Of a stretch of 64,000 nt of DNA, positions 8,411 through 17,285 are shown in pieces. The position numbers and the translations under genes were made by a program. A model generated the notes under the pieces. That model searched no databases. It had not been told where the DNA came from and saw only the letters and a list, made by a program, of their open reading frames with translations. Origin of the DNA: Marinobacter shengliensis (GTDB lineage: Bacteria > Pseudomonadota > Gammaproteobacteria > Pseudomonadales > Oleiphilaceae). The stretch spans positions 682,001 to 746,000 of the forward strand of contig NZ_PXNO01000027.1 of assembly GCF_003007715.1 (NCBI RefSeq), read 5' to 3'. Each line of letters starts with the position of its first letter. Positions within the stretch are counted from its first letter, which is position 1.

Positions 8411-9314
8411 TCGTGCTGTTGTAATGAAACTCCGGAGCCTGTTGGCGTTTGCTGTGTTGGCTTGCGGCTCAGTGGCGGCAGCTTCGGAGCTTGGCGAGCC
8501 ACTGGACGCGTTCGCCCAGTCGAGTCTTCAGTCGGCGCTGGACATTCGGTCGTCCGGGCACCTCGTGCTTATGAGCCCGGTTCGCGAAATACGCGGAGAG
8601 ATCCGCTCGGATGTCATGGCCAGGCTGCCGGTGAACGGCAAAGGGCAGTTATTCGAAATCAACCGGGATGCGAGCCGTAAAGCCGCACAGGAACATTACC
8701 GTCGCGAGCTTCAGGCGCGAGGCGGCCAGATCCTTTTTGAATGTTCCGGAGTGGCCTGTGGTCGAAGCAACGTCTGGGCAAACCAGATTTTTGAGCAACC
8801 CAGGCTCCTTGGCCGGGATCAGGACCAGGACTACTTCGTCGGTGCCGTGGCGGATGTTGATGGCAACCGATGGTTGACCCTGGTGTACACCGTCACCCGT
8901 GGCAATCAGCGTGAATATGTTTGGGTTGAACATCTCCAGGTAGCAACCGGAGCGGACATTCCCGGCTTTCAGGCCTCTGCTGCACGGTTGCTGGGTCCCA
9001 TTATTGTGCCCTGGCAGGGCGGTGTTACCCATCGGTTTGATTTGTCGACTACCGATCGCCGGCGGTTGGGAGAGTGGGCGGCAGAGGAGGGCGCCGAGGT
9101 GGTGCTCGCCGCGTTTTCTTCGCTGGAAAATGATGAAAGCCTGAATGATTCGATCGCAAGGGCGGAAAGGGCTGCGGGCGCCCTGGCCGACGTGCTGGCG
9201 AAATCCGGCGTCTCCCGGGAGCAGGTCCGCACCCTGGCCATCGGGCCTGGGGTGCAGGTAGCGGACCCTAACCGCACGGGTGACCGCATCGAAATTCTGG
9301 TAATCAAGAGGTAA
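8403..9314 (+). CDS. DUF4892 / OmpA-like periplasmic protein
   Basis: 303 residues. Signal peptide ending around ACGSVAAA|SELGE (residue 27 if the first ATG is used; a second ATG, MKLRSLL, seven codons on gives a better signal peptide). The DUF4892 domain spans most of the N-terminal two thirds and shows its diagnostic block ECSGVACGRSNVWANQIF. Two cysteines in that block could form a disulfide. The C-terminal 90 residues (SLNDSIARAERAAGALADVL...GPGVQVADPNRTGDRIEI) resemble an OmpA C-terminal peptidoglycan-binding domain. Function unknown; an envelope location is inferred. Confidence 0.78.
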   Translation: MNNRAVVMKLRSLLAFAVLACGSVAAASELGEPLDAFAQSSLQSALDIRSSGHLVLMSPVREIRGEIRSDVMARLPVNGKGQLFEINRDASRKAAQEHYRRELQARGGQILFECSGVACGRSNVWANQIFEQPRLLGRDQDQDYFVGAVADVDGNRWLTLVYTVTRGNQREYVWVEHLQVATGADIPGFQASAARLLGPIIVPWQGGVTHRFDLSTTDRRRLGEWAAEEGAEVVLAAFSSLENDESLNDSIARAERAAGALADVLAKSGVSREQVRTLAIGPGVQVADPNRTGDRIEILVIKR

Positions 9315-9318
9315 GGGA

Positions 9319-10545
9319 ATGTCCGGGGACACTAAGCCAGACGACCAACCGGTCGGCAGTGAGCAAGCGGCTGCAGAGGATGGCGTCAGCAAAGTATTGG
9401 CAAGTTCTGACGTATCGCCGGCCGAAGCTCCGGCCAATTCTGCACGCAAGCCCTCGCAAACCGGAAACGGCAAAACGGTCGCCTTGACCCTGGGTAGTGG
9501 CGGTGCCCGGGGTTACGCCCACATTGGCGCCATTGAGGTACTGCAGGAACGGGGTTACAACATTATCGCTATCTCCGGCTGTTCCATGGGCGCCCTTATC
9601 GGCGGTATGTACGCGGCTGGCAAGATGAAAGAATACAAGGACTGGGTGACCGGGCTGGGCCAGTTCGATGTCCTGAAACTGCTGGACGTTACCTTCACCT
9701 CGGTCGGCGCTATTCGGGGAGAGAAGGTCTTCTCGGTGGTCCGTGACATTCTGGGCGACACCCGGATCGAAGACTTGCCCATTGCGTTTACTGCGGTTGC
9801 CACCGATCTCCTTGCCCACAAGGAAATCTGGTTTCAGGAAGGGCCGCTGGATCGCGCCATCCGTGCATCCATTGCCATCCCGAGTGTTGTGACGCCTCTG
9901 GTGCTGGATGGCAGGGTGCTGGTAGACGGTGCATTGCTGAATCCCCTGCCGATTATCCCGACGATCTCTGCCCACGCTGATTTGATCATGGCCGTCAACC
10001 TGAGTGGCGAGGATGAACAGCCAAGGCGAATTCCCGATGCGGCATTTGCCGATGAAGACTCCGGCAGCGATATGGATGAATGGGTCGACGCCATCCGGGA
10101 TAAAGCCTCGCGGTGGTTTGACTGGGATGCCATTAAATCCCTGACTTCCAGGAAACTCGATACCGGGGAATCTCCCGAAGAAAAAATCACCCGGGAGATG
10201 GCGAAAAAGCATAAAGAGAAGGATTTGAAAGTCCGGCACGAGGAGCCCGAGAAGGCCGCTCATCACCAGAAACGGGATGACCACGAGACCATTGACTGGG
10301 ACAAGCTGGGCATTGGCAAATTTGATGTGATGAACCTGACCATCGAAACCATGCAGAGTGCTCTGGTTCAATACAAGATTGCCGGGTATCCGCCTGATCT
10401 CCTGGTTAATATCCCCAAGAATGCCAGCCGAAGTTACGATTATCACAAGGCACCGGAACTGATTCAGCTGGGCCGGGAGCGTATGGCTGCCGCACTGGAC
10501 CGGTTTGAGCAAAGCCGCAGCAGTTCCGGTCCGTTGGCCCTTTAA
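9319..10545 (+). CDS. Patatin-like phospholipase (RssA/NTE family)
   Basis: 408 residues. After a 50-residue low-complexity N-terminus comes a patatin domain. It shows the oxyanion loop GSGGARGYAH, the nucleophile Ser89 in GCSMG and the catalytic Asp203 in VDGALLNPLP. The C-terminal 130 residues are charged (KKHKEKDLKVRHEEPEKAAHH) and probably not catalytic. Such proteins hydrolyse acyl esters of phospholipids or lysophospholipids. The start lies 4 bases after the DUF4892 stop. No signal peptide or membrane segment is evident, so the protein is likely cytoplasmic or peripheral. Confidence 0.86.
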   Translation: MSGDTKPDDQPVGSEQAAAEDGVSKVLASSDVSPAEAPANSARKPSQTGNGKTVALTLGSGGARGYAHIGAIEVLQERGYNIIAISGCSMGALIGGMYAAGKMKEYKDWVTGLGQFDVLKLLDVTFTSVGAIRGEKVFSVVRDILGDTRIEDLPIAFTAVATDLLAHKEIWFQEGPLDRAIRASIAIPSVVTPLVLDGRVLVDGALLNPLPIIPTISAHADLIMAVNLSGEDEQPRRIPDAAFADEDSGSDMDEWVDAIRDKASRWFDWDAIKSLTSRKLDTGESPEEKITREMAKKHKEKDLKVRHEEPEKAAHHQKRDDHETIDWDKLGIGKFDVMNLTIETMQSALVQYKIAGYPPDLLVNIPKNASRSYDYHKAPELIQLGRERMAAALDRFEQSRSSSGPLAL

Positions 10546-10581
10546 TCTGTATGCGGGCTGCAGGCCTGTGCTTAATAGGCG

Positions 10582-10587
10582 TATAAT
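10582..10587 (+). promoter_or_regulatory. Putative -10 box for prmB
   Basis: A consensus TATAAT lies 36 bases upstream of the prmB GTG start and after the patatin stop. The matching -35 position (TGCAGG, 10559-10564) is poor, so the assignment rests mainly on the -10. Confidence 0.35.
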
Positions 10588-10623
10588 GCCGCGCTACATT
10601 AGCCTGACCAGGAAGACGTTTTT

Positions 10624-11529
10624 GTGACCAGTCCAGTTGACGATCTACACACCATCCGGGACTTTCTGCGCTATGCCGCGTCACGGTTTGCGGCATCGCC
10701 GTTGTATTTCGGGCATGGTACCGACAACGTGTGGGATGAAGCCGTGCAGCTGGTGTTACGCAGTGTCCACCTGCCATTGGAGAACAACAATGTGTTTCTG
10801 GATGCGCGCCTGGTGCGCACAGAGCGCGAACTGATTGTTGAGCGCATTGAGCGCCGCATTAATGAACGCGTACCAATCGCCTATCTTCTGGGCGAAGGCT
10901 GGTTTATGGGTATGCCGTTCAATATTGATGAGCGGGTGCTGGTTCCCCGGTCGCCGATTGGCGAGCTGCTGGAGAATGGCCTGCAGCCCTGGTTGGGCAG
11001 CCAGCCCGTTCAGCGGATACTGGATTTGTGCACGGGCAGCGGTTGTATCGGTATCGGCGCGGCCACCGTCTTTGATGAAGCCGAGGTTGATCTGTCTGAT
11101 ATTTCCGAGGCCGCCCTCGAAGTGGCGGACTCAAATATCGAGTTGCACGGCCTGGAAGGGCGGGTTCAGACCATCCGTTCGGACGTGTTTGAGAGCATCG
11201 AAGGCCGTTACGACGTGATACTCAGCAATCCGCCCTACGTGGATGCTGAAGACATGGCGGACATGCCGGAAGAGTACCGTCACGAACCGGAGTTGGGTCT
11301 GGCTGCAGGCGATGATGGTCTTGATATTGCCCACCGTATTATCGCCGGGGCTGCAGAGCATCTTACCGAGAACGGTCTGTTAATCGTGGAAGTGGGTAAC
11401 TCCTGGGGCGCCATGGACGACGCCTATCCGGACCTGCCGCTTACCTGGCTGGAATTTGATAGCGGCGGCGATGGCGTGTTTCTGGTAACGGCTGCCGACC
11501 TGCGCGAGTGGCAGGCCAGAAACAGTTAA
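10624..11529 (+). CDS. prmB: Ribosomal protein L3 glutamine methyltransferase
   Basis: 301 residues, GTG start. The class I SAM-dependent methyltransferase fold has the glycine loop [12 protein letters not shown] and the catalytic NPPY motif at 202-205, typical of enzymes that N5-methylate glutamine side chains. N-terminal features ([27 protein letters not shown]) match PrmB rather than PrmC (HemK). It modifies Gln150 of ribosomal protein L3 in E. coli. aroC follows after 36 bases; prmB-aroC is a conserved pair in gammaproteobacteria. Confidence 0.92.
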   Translation: MTSPVDDLHTIRDFLRYAASRFAASPLYFGHGTDNVWDEAVQLVLRSVHLPLENNNVFLDARLVRTERELIVERIERRINERVPIAYLLGEGWFMGMPFNIDERVLVPRSPIGELLENGLQPWLGSQPVQRILDLCTGSGCIGIGAATVFDEAEVDLSDISEAALEVADSNIELHGLEGRVQTIRSDVFESIEGRYDVILSNPPYVDAEDMADMPEEYRHEPELGLAAGDDGLDIAHRIIAGAAEHLTENGLLIVEVGNSWGAMDDAYPDLPLTWLEFDSGGDGVFLVTAADLREWQARNS

Positions 11530-11565
11530 AAAATATTTTATAAAACCTTTATAAAGTGCTGAATT

Positions 11566-12660
11566 ATGTCGGGAAATACGTTTGGTAAACTGTTCACCGT
11601 AACCACATTCGGTGAGAGCCATGGGGCTGCCCTGGGGTGCATTATCGATGGCTGCCCTCCGGGCCTTGAGCTGTCAGAAGCCGATATGCAGAAGGATCTG
11701 GACCGCCGCAAGCCTGGGACTTCCCGCCACACCACGCAGCGGCGTGAGGCCGATGAAGTGCGCATCCTCTCTGGCGTGTTCGAGGGTAAAACCACCGGGA
11801 CGCCGATTGGCCTGATCATCGAGAATACCGACCAGCGCTCCAAGGATTACTCCAAGATTTCCGAGCAGTTCCGGCCGGCGCACGCCGACTACACCTACAC
11901 GCACAAGTATGGTGTCCGGGATTATCGGGGTGGTGGCCGGTCATCGGCCCGTGAAACAGCCATGCGCGTTGCTGCCGGCGCGGTCGCCCGCAAGTTTCTT
12001 GAACAGCGTCTGGGCATTCGCATTCGTGGCTATTTGTCTCAGCTTGGGCCGATCAAAGCGGAAAAACACGATTGGGATCAGGTGCATCAGAACCCGTTCT
12101 TCTGTCCGGACGCCGATAAGGTGCCGGAAATGGAAGCCTATATGGACGCCCTGCGCAAAGAAGGGGATTCCATCGGTGCCCGCATCAACGTGGTCGCTGA
12201 CGGTGTGCCGCCGGGACTGGGTGAGCCGATCTTTGATCGGTTGGACGCAGACTTGGCCCACGCACTGATGAGCATCAACGCGGTAAAGGGTGTGGAAATC
12301 GGCGCCGGGTTTGGCTGCATTGATCAGAAAGGCACTGAACACCGGGATGAAATGACGCCGGAAGGGTTCTTGTCCAATCATGCGGGCGGCGTGCTCGGCG
12401 GAATTTCCTCCGGCCAGCCGATTGTTGCCAGCATTGCGTTGAAGCCCACATCCAGCCTGCGTTTGCCGGGCCGGAGTATTGACGTGCATGGTAATCCGGT
12501 TGAGGTGATTACCACCGGTCGCCACGATCCCTGTGTGGGCATTCGCGCCACGCCCATCGCCGAGGCCATGATGGCCATCGTGTTGATGGACCATTACCTG
12601 CGCCACCGGGGGCAGAATGGCGATGTGGAAGTGAGCACTCCGGTCATCGGCCAGCTTTGA
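11566..12660 (+). CDS. aroC: Chorismate synthase
   Basis: 364 residues. Converts EPSP to chorismate, the last step of the shikimate pathway, using reduced FMN as cofactor. Conserved signatures are present: GESHG near the N-terminus, [36 protein letters not shown] and the C-terminal [11 protein letters not shown]. Length and ends match the family. The DAHP synthase at 40080 is the first enzyme of the same pathway, and the trp genes in the window use its product. The stop is followed at once by the Shine-Dalgarno of the MFS gene, suggesting co-transcription. Confidence 0.96.
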   Translation: MSGNTFGKLFTVTTFGESHGAALGCIIDGCPPGLELSEADMQKDLDRRKPGTSRHTTQRREADEVRILSGVFEGKTTGTPIGLIIENTDQRSKDYSKISEQFRPAHADYTYTHKYGVRDYRGGGRSSARETAMRVAAGAVARKFLEQRLGIRIRGYLSQLGPIKAEKHDWDQVHQNPFFCPDADKVPEMEAYMDALRKEGDSIGARINVVADGVPPGLGEPIFDRLDADLAHALMSINAVKGVEIGAGFGCIDQKGTEHRDEMTPEGFLSNHAGGVLGGISSGQPIVASIALKPTSSLRLPGRSIDVHGNPVEVITTGRHDPCVGIRATPIAEAMMAIVLMDHYLRHRGQNGDVEVSTPVIGQL

Positions 12661-12678
12661 TCAAAGGGAGGCGACACC

Positions 12679-13836
12679 ATCTACTGGCGGCTGTCTAACC
12701 TCTACTTCTGGTTCTTCGCCCTCCTTGGAGGGCTTTTGCCTTATTGGTCCCTCTACCTGGAGGGGCAGGGGTTTTCCTACCTGCAAATCGCCACTTTGAT
12801 GGCGACCATTCAGCTCACCAAAATTGTCGCGCCAAGTGTCTGGGGCTGGCTGGGGGATCGTTCCGGCCAGCGGGTGCGATTGGTCCGTTTTGGCGCCATT
12901 ACCGGCTCGCTGTTCTTTGCCGGCGTGTTCATGGAACCCGGGTTCTATGGCCTGCTTCTGGTGATGCTGGCCTTCACCTTCTTCTGGAACGCGATCCTGC
13001 CGCTGTATGAGGTGATTACCCTACGGGCACTTGGCACGAGGAAAGACAAGTACGGCAAGGTTCGGCTCTGGGGCTCGGTGGGTTTTATCGGTGCCGTGGC
13101 TGTCGTGGGTGCCATTCTGGAGTGGGTTCCGGTCAGTTATCTGCCCTGGCTGCTGTTGCCCGTCTTTGCGGGCATCGCGGTATCGGCGTTTCTGGTGCCT
13201 GCAGAGCGGGGCGAGCGTAAACCGCCGGCTCCCAAAGGCAGCCTGAAAGCCATCGTCACCCATCCTGCTGTGATTGCCTTCTTCCTGATGAATTTCCTGC
13301 TGCAGGTATCTCACGGTGCCTACTACACCTTCTTCAGTATTCATCTGGAACAACATGGCTACGGCAAGCTGTCGATTGGCTTGCTCTGGTCGCTGGGTGT
13401 GCTGGCGGAAATCGGACTGTTTCTGGTGATGCACCGGTTGTCGCATCGGTTCAGTGTGCGCCAGATTGTCATCGGGGCTCTGTTCCTGACCATGATTCGC
13501 TGGATACTCATTGCCGAACTGACCATGGTCGTGCCCATTCTCATCTTCGCCCAGCTGCTTCACGCAGCGTCCTACGGTGCGTTGCATGCGATTTCTGTGC
13601 AATACATTCAGGGGTTCTTTGGCAAGCATCACCATGGCCAGGGGCAGGCCTTGTACAGCGGTCTGACCTTTGGTGCCGGCGGCGCCCTCGGCGCCTGGAT
13701 GTCCGGTTTTCTGGTGGAGGGTATCAGCACCTCCGCCGCGTTCTGGGGTGGCGCTGCCGCCATGGCTGTGGCCATCCTGATCACCTGGCGCGGCTTGCAA
13801 CCCATGCCGAAGGTTGATGAGGAGACCGGGCGCTAA
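12679..13836 (+). CDS. MFS transporter (HcaT/MFS_1-like), probable ATC start
   Basis: A 12-TM major facilitator of the HcaT type: two bundles with the signature loop APSVWGWLGDRSGQRVRL between TM2 and TM3. The frame is open back to the aroC stop. Similarity to relatives, which start close to 'YWRLSxFYFxxFALLGxLxPYW', extends to about 12682. No ATG, GTG or TTG exists there; the codon in the right place is ATC (12679), 7 bases after GGGAGG (12666-12671). A TTG at 12736 could start a 366-residue form, but that removes most of TM1. With ATC the protein has 385 residues. Substrate unknown. Confidence 0.8.
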   Translation: MYWRLSNLYFWFFALLGGLLPYWSLYLEGQGFSYLQIATLMATIQLTKIVAPSVWGWLGDRSGQRVRLVRFGAITGSLFFAGVFMEPGFYGLLLVMLAFTFFWNAILPLYEVITLRALGTRKDKYGKVRLWGSVGFIGAVAVVGAILEWVPVSYLPWLLLPVFAGIAVSAFLVPAERGERKPPAPKGSLKAIVTHPAVIAFFLMNFLLQVSHGAYYTFFSIHLEQHGYGKLSIGLLWSLGVLAEIGLFLVMHRLSHRFSVRQIVIGALFLTMIRWILIAELTMVVPILIFAQLLHAASYGALHAISVQYIQGFFGKHHHGQGQALYSGLTFGAGGALGAWMSGFLVEGISTSAAFWGGAAAMAVAILITWRGLQPMPKVDEETGR

Positions 13837-14712
13837 TCAGTTCCTGATTTCTTCCGCTTCCACAATCTCAAGCAGCGCCCGGGCACCATTGCTCAATTGC
13901 CGGCCACTCAGCGCAACGGCGCCAAGTACCCGGGAAACCGGGTGTCCAACGTCAAGTACCCGAAGACTGTTGTCCAGCATGCTCACCGGCAGCACACTCC
14001 AGCCCAGGCCGACACTGGTCATCATTTTGATGGTTTCCAGGTAGTTTGTGGGCATCAAGGGTTTCAGTGGCTGGTTCGCTTCCAGAAATAATCGGCTGAC
14101 CACCCGGTAGGTCGCAGTGCTGGTGTCCGGCAACAGGGCCGGGTGTTGGGCCAGGTCTTCAAGCCGTGGGTGTTTCAGTTGTGCCAGCGGATGCTCCGCG
14201 CCAATGACAAAGGCCATCGGGTCTGGCCATTGCACCAAAATCCGGAACTCCGGGTTCATGCTATCGCTGAGGGTGACGAACGCGATCTCGGCGTTACGCT
14301 TGTTCATCTGGTGGTAGGCGGCGTCGGATTCCATGAACTGAAGGTCCAGCGTTACTTGTGGGTATTCGCGGCGGTAGCGCCTTAGCCAGTTTGGCAGGTG
14401 GTGAAGGCCGATGTGGTGGCTGGCAATGAGCTGGAGTTCGCCTTCGACGGTGTCGGCGTTTGGGCTGAGGGCGAGGCGGGCGTTGTGTATTTCATCGAGG
14501 ATTTTGCGTGCGTGGGGCAGGAGTCTGGCGCCGGCTTCGGTGACGCGGATTTCCCGGTTGCTTCGGTCGATGAGTTTGGTGCCAAGCTGGGTTTCGAGGG
14601 CGGCGAGGCGTTTGCTGATGGCCGGTTGTGTCAGGTGGAGTGTTTCGGCGGCTTCTGAGAAGGAGCCCTGGTCGACTATGGTCAGGAAGGCTTTTAAGGC
14701 GTTTGCGTCCAT
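13837..14712 (-). CDS. LysR-family transcriptional regulator
   Basis: 291 residues. N-terminal winged helix-turn-helix at 1-60 (ALKAFLTIVDQGSFSEAAE, LTQPAISKRLAALE), then an effector-binding domain. It is divergent from leuCDB, the same position as a LysR gene beside leuC in Pseudomonas, so control of leucine synthesis is a reasonable inference. It is convergent and back-to-back with the MFS gene: the two stop codons touch. A large palindrome begins only 35 bases upstream of its ATG, so its promoter must lie in or beyond that element and its 5' UTR probably includes the hairpin. Confidence 0.9.
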   Translation of the reverse strand: MDANALKAFLTIVDQGSFSEAAETLHLTQPAISKRLAALETQLGTKLIDRSNREIRVTEAGARLLPHARKILDEIHNARLALSPNADTVEGELQLIASHHIGLHHLPNWLRRYRREYPQVTLDLQFMESDAAYHQMNKRNAEIAFVTLSDSMNPEFRILVQWPDPMAFVIGAEHPLAQLKHPRLEDLAQHPALLPDTSTATYRVVSRLFLEANQPLKPLMPTNYLETIKMMTSVGLGWSVLPVSMLDNSLRVLDVGHPVSRVLGAVALSGRQLSNGARALLEIVEAEEIRN

Positions 14713-14746
14713 TTTGGTTCTTCTCTTGCCGCTTTGTTTGGAGTTG

Positions 14747-14860
14747 GGAGCAGCTTCACTGAGCCCCTCCCAAAAAACGCTACGAGCACATCCATGTGCG
14801 CTTCGCTCCGGCCATCCATGGCCTACGAGATTTTTGGGAGGGGCTCAGTGAAGCTGCTCC
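14747..14860. repeat. Palindromic element 1 (30-bp perfect terminal stem)
   Basis: Arms 14747-14776 and 14831-14860 are perfect 30-bp inverted repeats. The 54-base centre holds two small hairpins side by side: GGCCAT-CC-ATGGCC (6-bp stem) and GCACAT-CC-ATGTGC (6-bp stem). The whole could fold as a cloverleaf-like cruciform. The centre, read on the minus strand, resembles the centre of element 2. It looks like a non-autonomous REP- or MITE-type repeat; no transposase is nearby and no clear target duplication was found. Confidence 0.82.
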
Positions 14861-14921
14861 GTTAACCGTTGAGCATGCCGTCAGGGTGCGATTTACACAG
14901 AATCCACGGAAAATTTATGGG

Positions 14922-15038
14922 GCGCGACTGGGTAGGTCAGGCCTTTCAAAACCGTTGAGGGCCATGGACGGCCCGAAACGAGCCCACATGGACGTGCTTG
15001 TAGGCGTGTTTTGAAAAGCCTGACCTACCCAGTTGCGT
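14922..15038. repeat. Palindromic element 2 (31-base near-perfect stem)
   Basis: Arms 14927-14952 and 15008-15033 match over 26 bases with one mismatch. Pairing extends to 14922-15038 with two G-T wobbles. The 55-base centre has the hairpins GGGCC/GGCCC around ATGGAC and a CAC/GTG stem around ATGGA. The outer arms are unrelated to those of element 1. The centre shares GGCCATGGAYGGCC and CACATGGAYGTGCTYGTAG with element 1 in inverted orientation. Total size (117 bases) is close to element 1 (114). Together the two fill most of the LysR-leuC gap. Confidence 0.8.
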
Positions 15039-15068
15039 CTTGCACTAAACAACCGGAATATTAAGCCC

Positions 15069-15134
15069 ATAACCTAAAGGAATGCAAAGAATGAAAAACA
15101 TGAATTGAGGTTATTCGGGGCGAAAGAGTAAGAT
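15069..15134 (+). promoter_or_regulatory. leuC promoter and candidate LysR operator
   Basis: A sigma-70-like promoter TTGAGG (15105-15110), 18-base spacer, TAAGAT (15129-15134) lies about 50 bases before leuC. An inverted repeat ATAACCT (15069-15075) and AGGTTAT (15108-15114) brackets the upstream part, its right arm overlapping the -35. Between the arms ATG-containing 9-mers recur at 15082, 15091 and 15100. This layout (an upstream site and one at the -35) fits activation by the divergent LysR protein. The sequences are seen; binding is inferred. Confidence 0.42.
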
Positions 15135-15184
15135 AGGCGAACTGAGAGCATAAACAGAAACCCCCAGAGAGTGAGAGAGCAACC

Positions 15185-16603
15185 ATGGCGGGCAAGACTT
15201 TATACGACAAGTTGTGGGACGACCATTTGGTCAAACAGCGGGACGATGGCTCCGCGTTGATCTACATCGACCGGCAGTTGCTGCACGAAGTGACGTCGCC
15301 GCAGGCGTTTGAAGGTCTGCGCCTGGCCAACCGCAAGCCCTGGCGGATTGATGCCAACATCGCGACGCCGGATCATAACGTGCCGACCACCGATCGTGAC
15401 AAAGGCATCGACGGTATTGTTGACCCGGTGTCACGCACCCAGGTGGAGACTCTGGACAAGAACTGTGACGAGTTCGGGATTCTGGAATTCAAGATCAAAG
15501 ACCAGCGCCAGGGCATCGTGCATGTGATCGGGCCGGAGCAGGGGGCAACCTTGCCGGGTATGAGCATTGTCTGTGGTGATTCCCACACCTCAACCCACGG
15601 CGCCTTTGGTTGCCTGGCTCATGGTATCGGTACCTCGGAAGTTGAGCACGTGCTGGCGACGCAGTGCCTGGTTCAGAAGAAGATGAAGAACATGCTGGTG
15701 AAGGTGAACGGCAAGCTTGGCGCGGGTGTGACCGGCAAGGATGTGGTTCTGGCGATCATAGGCAAGATCGGCACCGCCGGTGGTACCGGTTACGCCATTG
15801 AGTTCGGTGGTGAGGCGATTCGTGGCCTGAGCATGGAAGGCCGGATGACCATCTGCAACATGGCCATCGAAGGTGGTGCCCGTGTGGGGATGGTGGCGGT
15901 GGATGACATCACTATTGACTACGTGAAAGGCCGTCCGTTCTCGCCAAAAGGCGAAACCTGGGACAAGGCGGTTGAGTACTGGCGTACCCTGCACAGCGAT
16001 GACGATGCGGTATTCGATAAGGTAGTTGAGCTGGACGGTTCCGCTATCAAGCCGCAAGTAAGCTGGGGTACGTCTCCGGAGATGGTGACCGGTGTTGATG
16101 GCAGCGTGCCGGACCCGGCGAAGGAAGAAGACCCGATCAAGCGTGAAGGCATTGTTCGTGCGCTTAAGTACATGGGCCTGCGGCCGAACCAGAAGATTAC
16201 CGACATCCAGCTGGACCGTGTGTTTATCGGTTCCTGCACCAACAGCCGCATTGAAGACTTGCGCGAAGCTGCGGCCGTGGTGAAAGGCCGCAAGGTGGCC
16301 GCCAGTCTGAAACAGGCGATGGTGGTGCCGGGTTCTGGTCTGGTGAAAGCCCAGGCAGAGCAGGAAGGTCTGGATAAGATCTTCATCGAGGCGGGCCTGG
16401 AATGGCGTGATCCCGGTTGTTCCATGTGTCTGGCCATGAACGCCGACAAATTGGGGCAGGGCGAGCATTGTGCGTCCACGTCCAATCGGAACTTTGAGGG
16501 CCGTCAGGGCTTTGGTGGGCGTACCCACCTGGTGAGCCCGGCGATGGCGGCGGCAGCAGCCGTGTCTGGCCATTTTGTTGATGTTCGTGAGTTGCTGAAC
16601 TGA
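15185..16603 (+). CDS. leuC: 3-isopropylmalate dehydratase large subunit
   Basis: 472 residues, the usual LeuC length. With LeuD it isomerises 2- to 3-isopropylmalate in leucine synthesis. An aconitase-type 4Fe-4S cluster is ligated by Cys351 ([11 protein letters not shown]), Cys412 and Cys415 ([10 protein letters not shown]). Other signatures: [14 protein letters not shown] near residue 130 and the N-terminal YDKLWDDH. The ATG follows a GAGAGAG purine tract. First gene of leuCDB; leuD follows after 17 bases. Confidence 0.97.
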   Translation: MAGKTLYDKLWDDHLVKQRDDGSALIYIDRQLLHEVTSPQAFEGLRLANRKPWRIDANIATPDHNVPTTDRDKGIDGIVDPVSRTQVETLDKNCDEFGILEFKIKDQRQGIVHVIGPEQGATLPGMSIVCGDSHTSTHGAFGCLAHGIGTSEVEHVLATQCLVQKKMKNMLVKVNGKLGAGVTGKDVVLAIIGKIGTAGGTGYAIEFGGEAIRGLSMEGRMTICNMAIEGGARVGMVAVDDITIDYVKGRPFSPKGETWDKAVEYWRTLHSDDDAVFDKVVELDGSAIKPQVSWGTSPEMVTGVDGSVPDPAKEEDPIKREGIVRALKYMGLRPNQKITDIQLDRVFIGSCTNSRIEDLREAAAVVKGRKVAASLKQAMVVPGSGLVKAQAEQEGLDKIFIEAGLEWRDPGCSMCLAMNADKLGQGEHCASTSNRNFEGRQGFGGRTHLVSPAMAAAAAVSGHFVDVRELLN

Positions 16604-16620
16604 TCCACAGGAGAGAGACC

Positions 16621-17268
16621 ATGCGCGCATTTACGCAACACCAAGGTATTGTTGCCCCCATGGACCGGTCCAATGTGGATACGGACATGATCATTCCCAA
16701 GCAGTTTCTGAAGTCGATCAAGCGCACGGGCTTTGGCCCGAACCTGTTTGATGAGCTGCGGTATCTGGATGAAGGCAAGCCGGATCAGGACTGTTCCAAT
16801 CGCCCCGTGAACCCGGATTTCGTTCTGAACCAGGATCGATACAAAAGCGCCAGTGTGCTGTTGGCTCGCAGGAACTTCGGTTGCGGTTCCAGTCGGGAGC
16901 ATGCCCCGTGGGCGCTGGATGATTTCGGCTTCCGGGTGATTATTGCCCCGAGCTTTGCCGATATTTTCTACAATAACTGCTTTAAGAATGGCCTGTTACC
17001 CATTGTTCTGGATGAAGAAATAGTTGATAAGCTGTTTCAGGAGACCGAGGCTAACGAAGGTTATGAATTAACGGTGGACCTGGAAGCTCAGACAGTAACG
17101 ACCCCCTCTGGTGAGTCTTACAGTTTTGATGTCGATAATTTCCGTCGTCACTGTCTGCTCAATGGGCTCGATGATATCGGTGTGACCCTTGAAGACGCCG
17201 ATGCCATTCGCGCCTACGAAGATGCTCGCCGCCAGACTGCCCCCTGGTTGTTTAACGCTGGAAACTGA
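16621..17268 (+). CDS. leuD: 3-isopropylmalate dehydratase small subunit
   Basis: 215 residues. Swivel-domain subunit of isopropylmalate isomerase, acting with LeuC. Conserved features: [20 protein letters not shown] at the N-terminus, [16 protein letters not shown] (the substrate-binding loop) and [16 protein letters not shown]. The length matches the enterobacterial type. A GAGAGAG Shine-Dalgarno lies before the ATG. leuB follows after 17 bases. In P. aeruginosa an extra gene sits between leuD and leuB; here there is none. Confidence 0.97.
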   Translation: MRAFTQHQGIVAPMDRSNVDTDMIIPKQFLKSIKRTGFGPNLFDELRYLDEGKPDQDCSNRPVNPDFVLNQDRYKSASVLLARRNFGCGSSREHAPWALDDFGFRVIIAPSFADIFYNNCFKNGLLPIVLDEEIVDKLFQETEANEGYELTVDLEAQTVTTPSGESYSFDVDNFRRHCLLNGLDDIGVTLEDADAIRAYEDARRQTAPWLFNAGN

Positions 17269-17285
17269 TAAACAAGGATTCTGAT

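Noticed and set aside
9304..10512. 402-codon open frame on the minus strand
   Set aside because: It lies antisense to the patatin gene, whose Ser/Asp catalytic motifs are intact; composition (His/Gln/Gly-rich) is that of an antisense shadow and it lacks any family signature.
14796..15014. 72-codon plus-strand ORF across both palindromes
   Set aside because: It spans two repeats and unrelated spacer and has no ribosome binding site; only its end shares the repeat-core peptide, reported separately.
15590..16630. 346-codon minus-strand open frame
   Set aside because: Antisense shadow of leuC, which is complete and has its iron-sulfur ligands.
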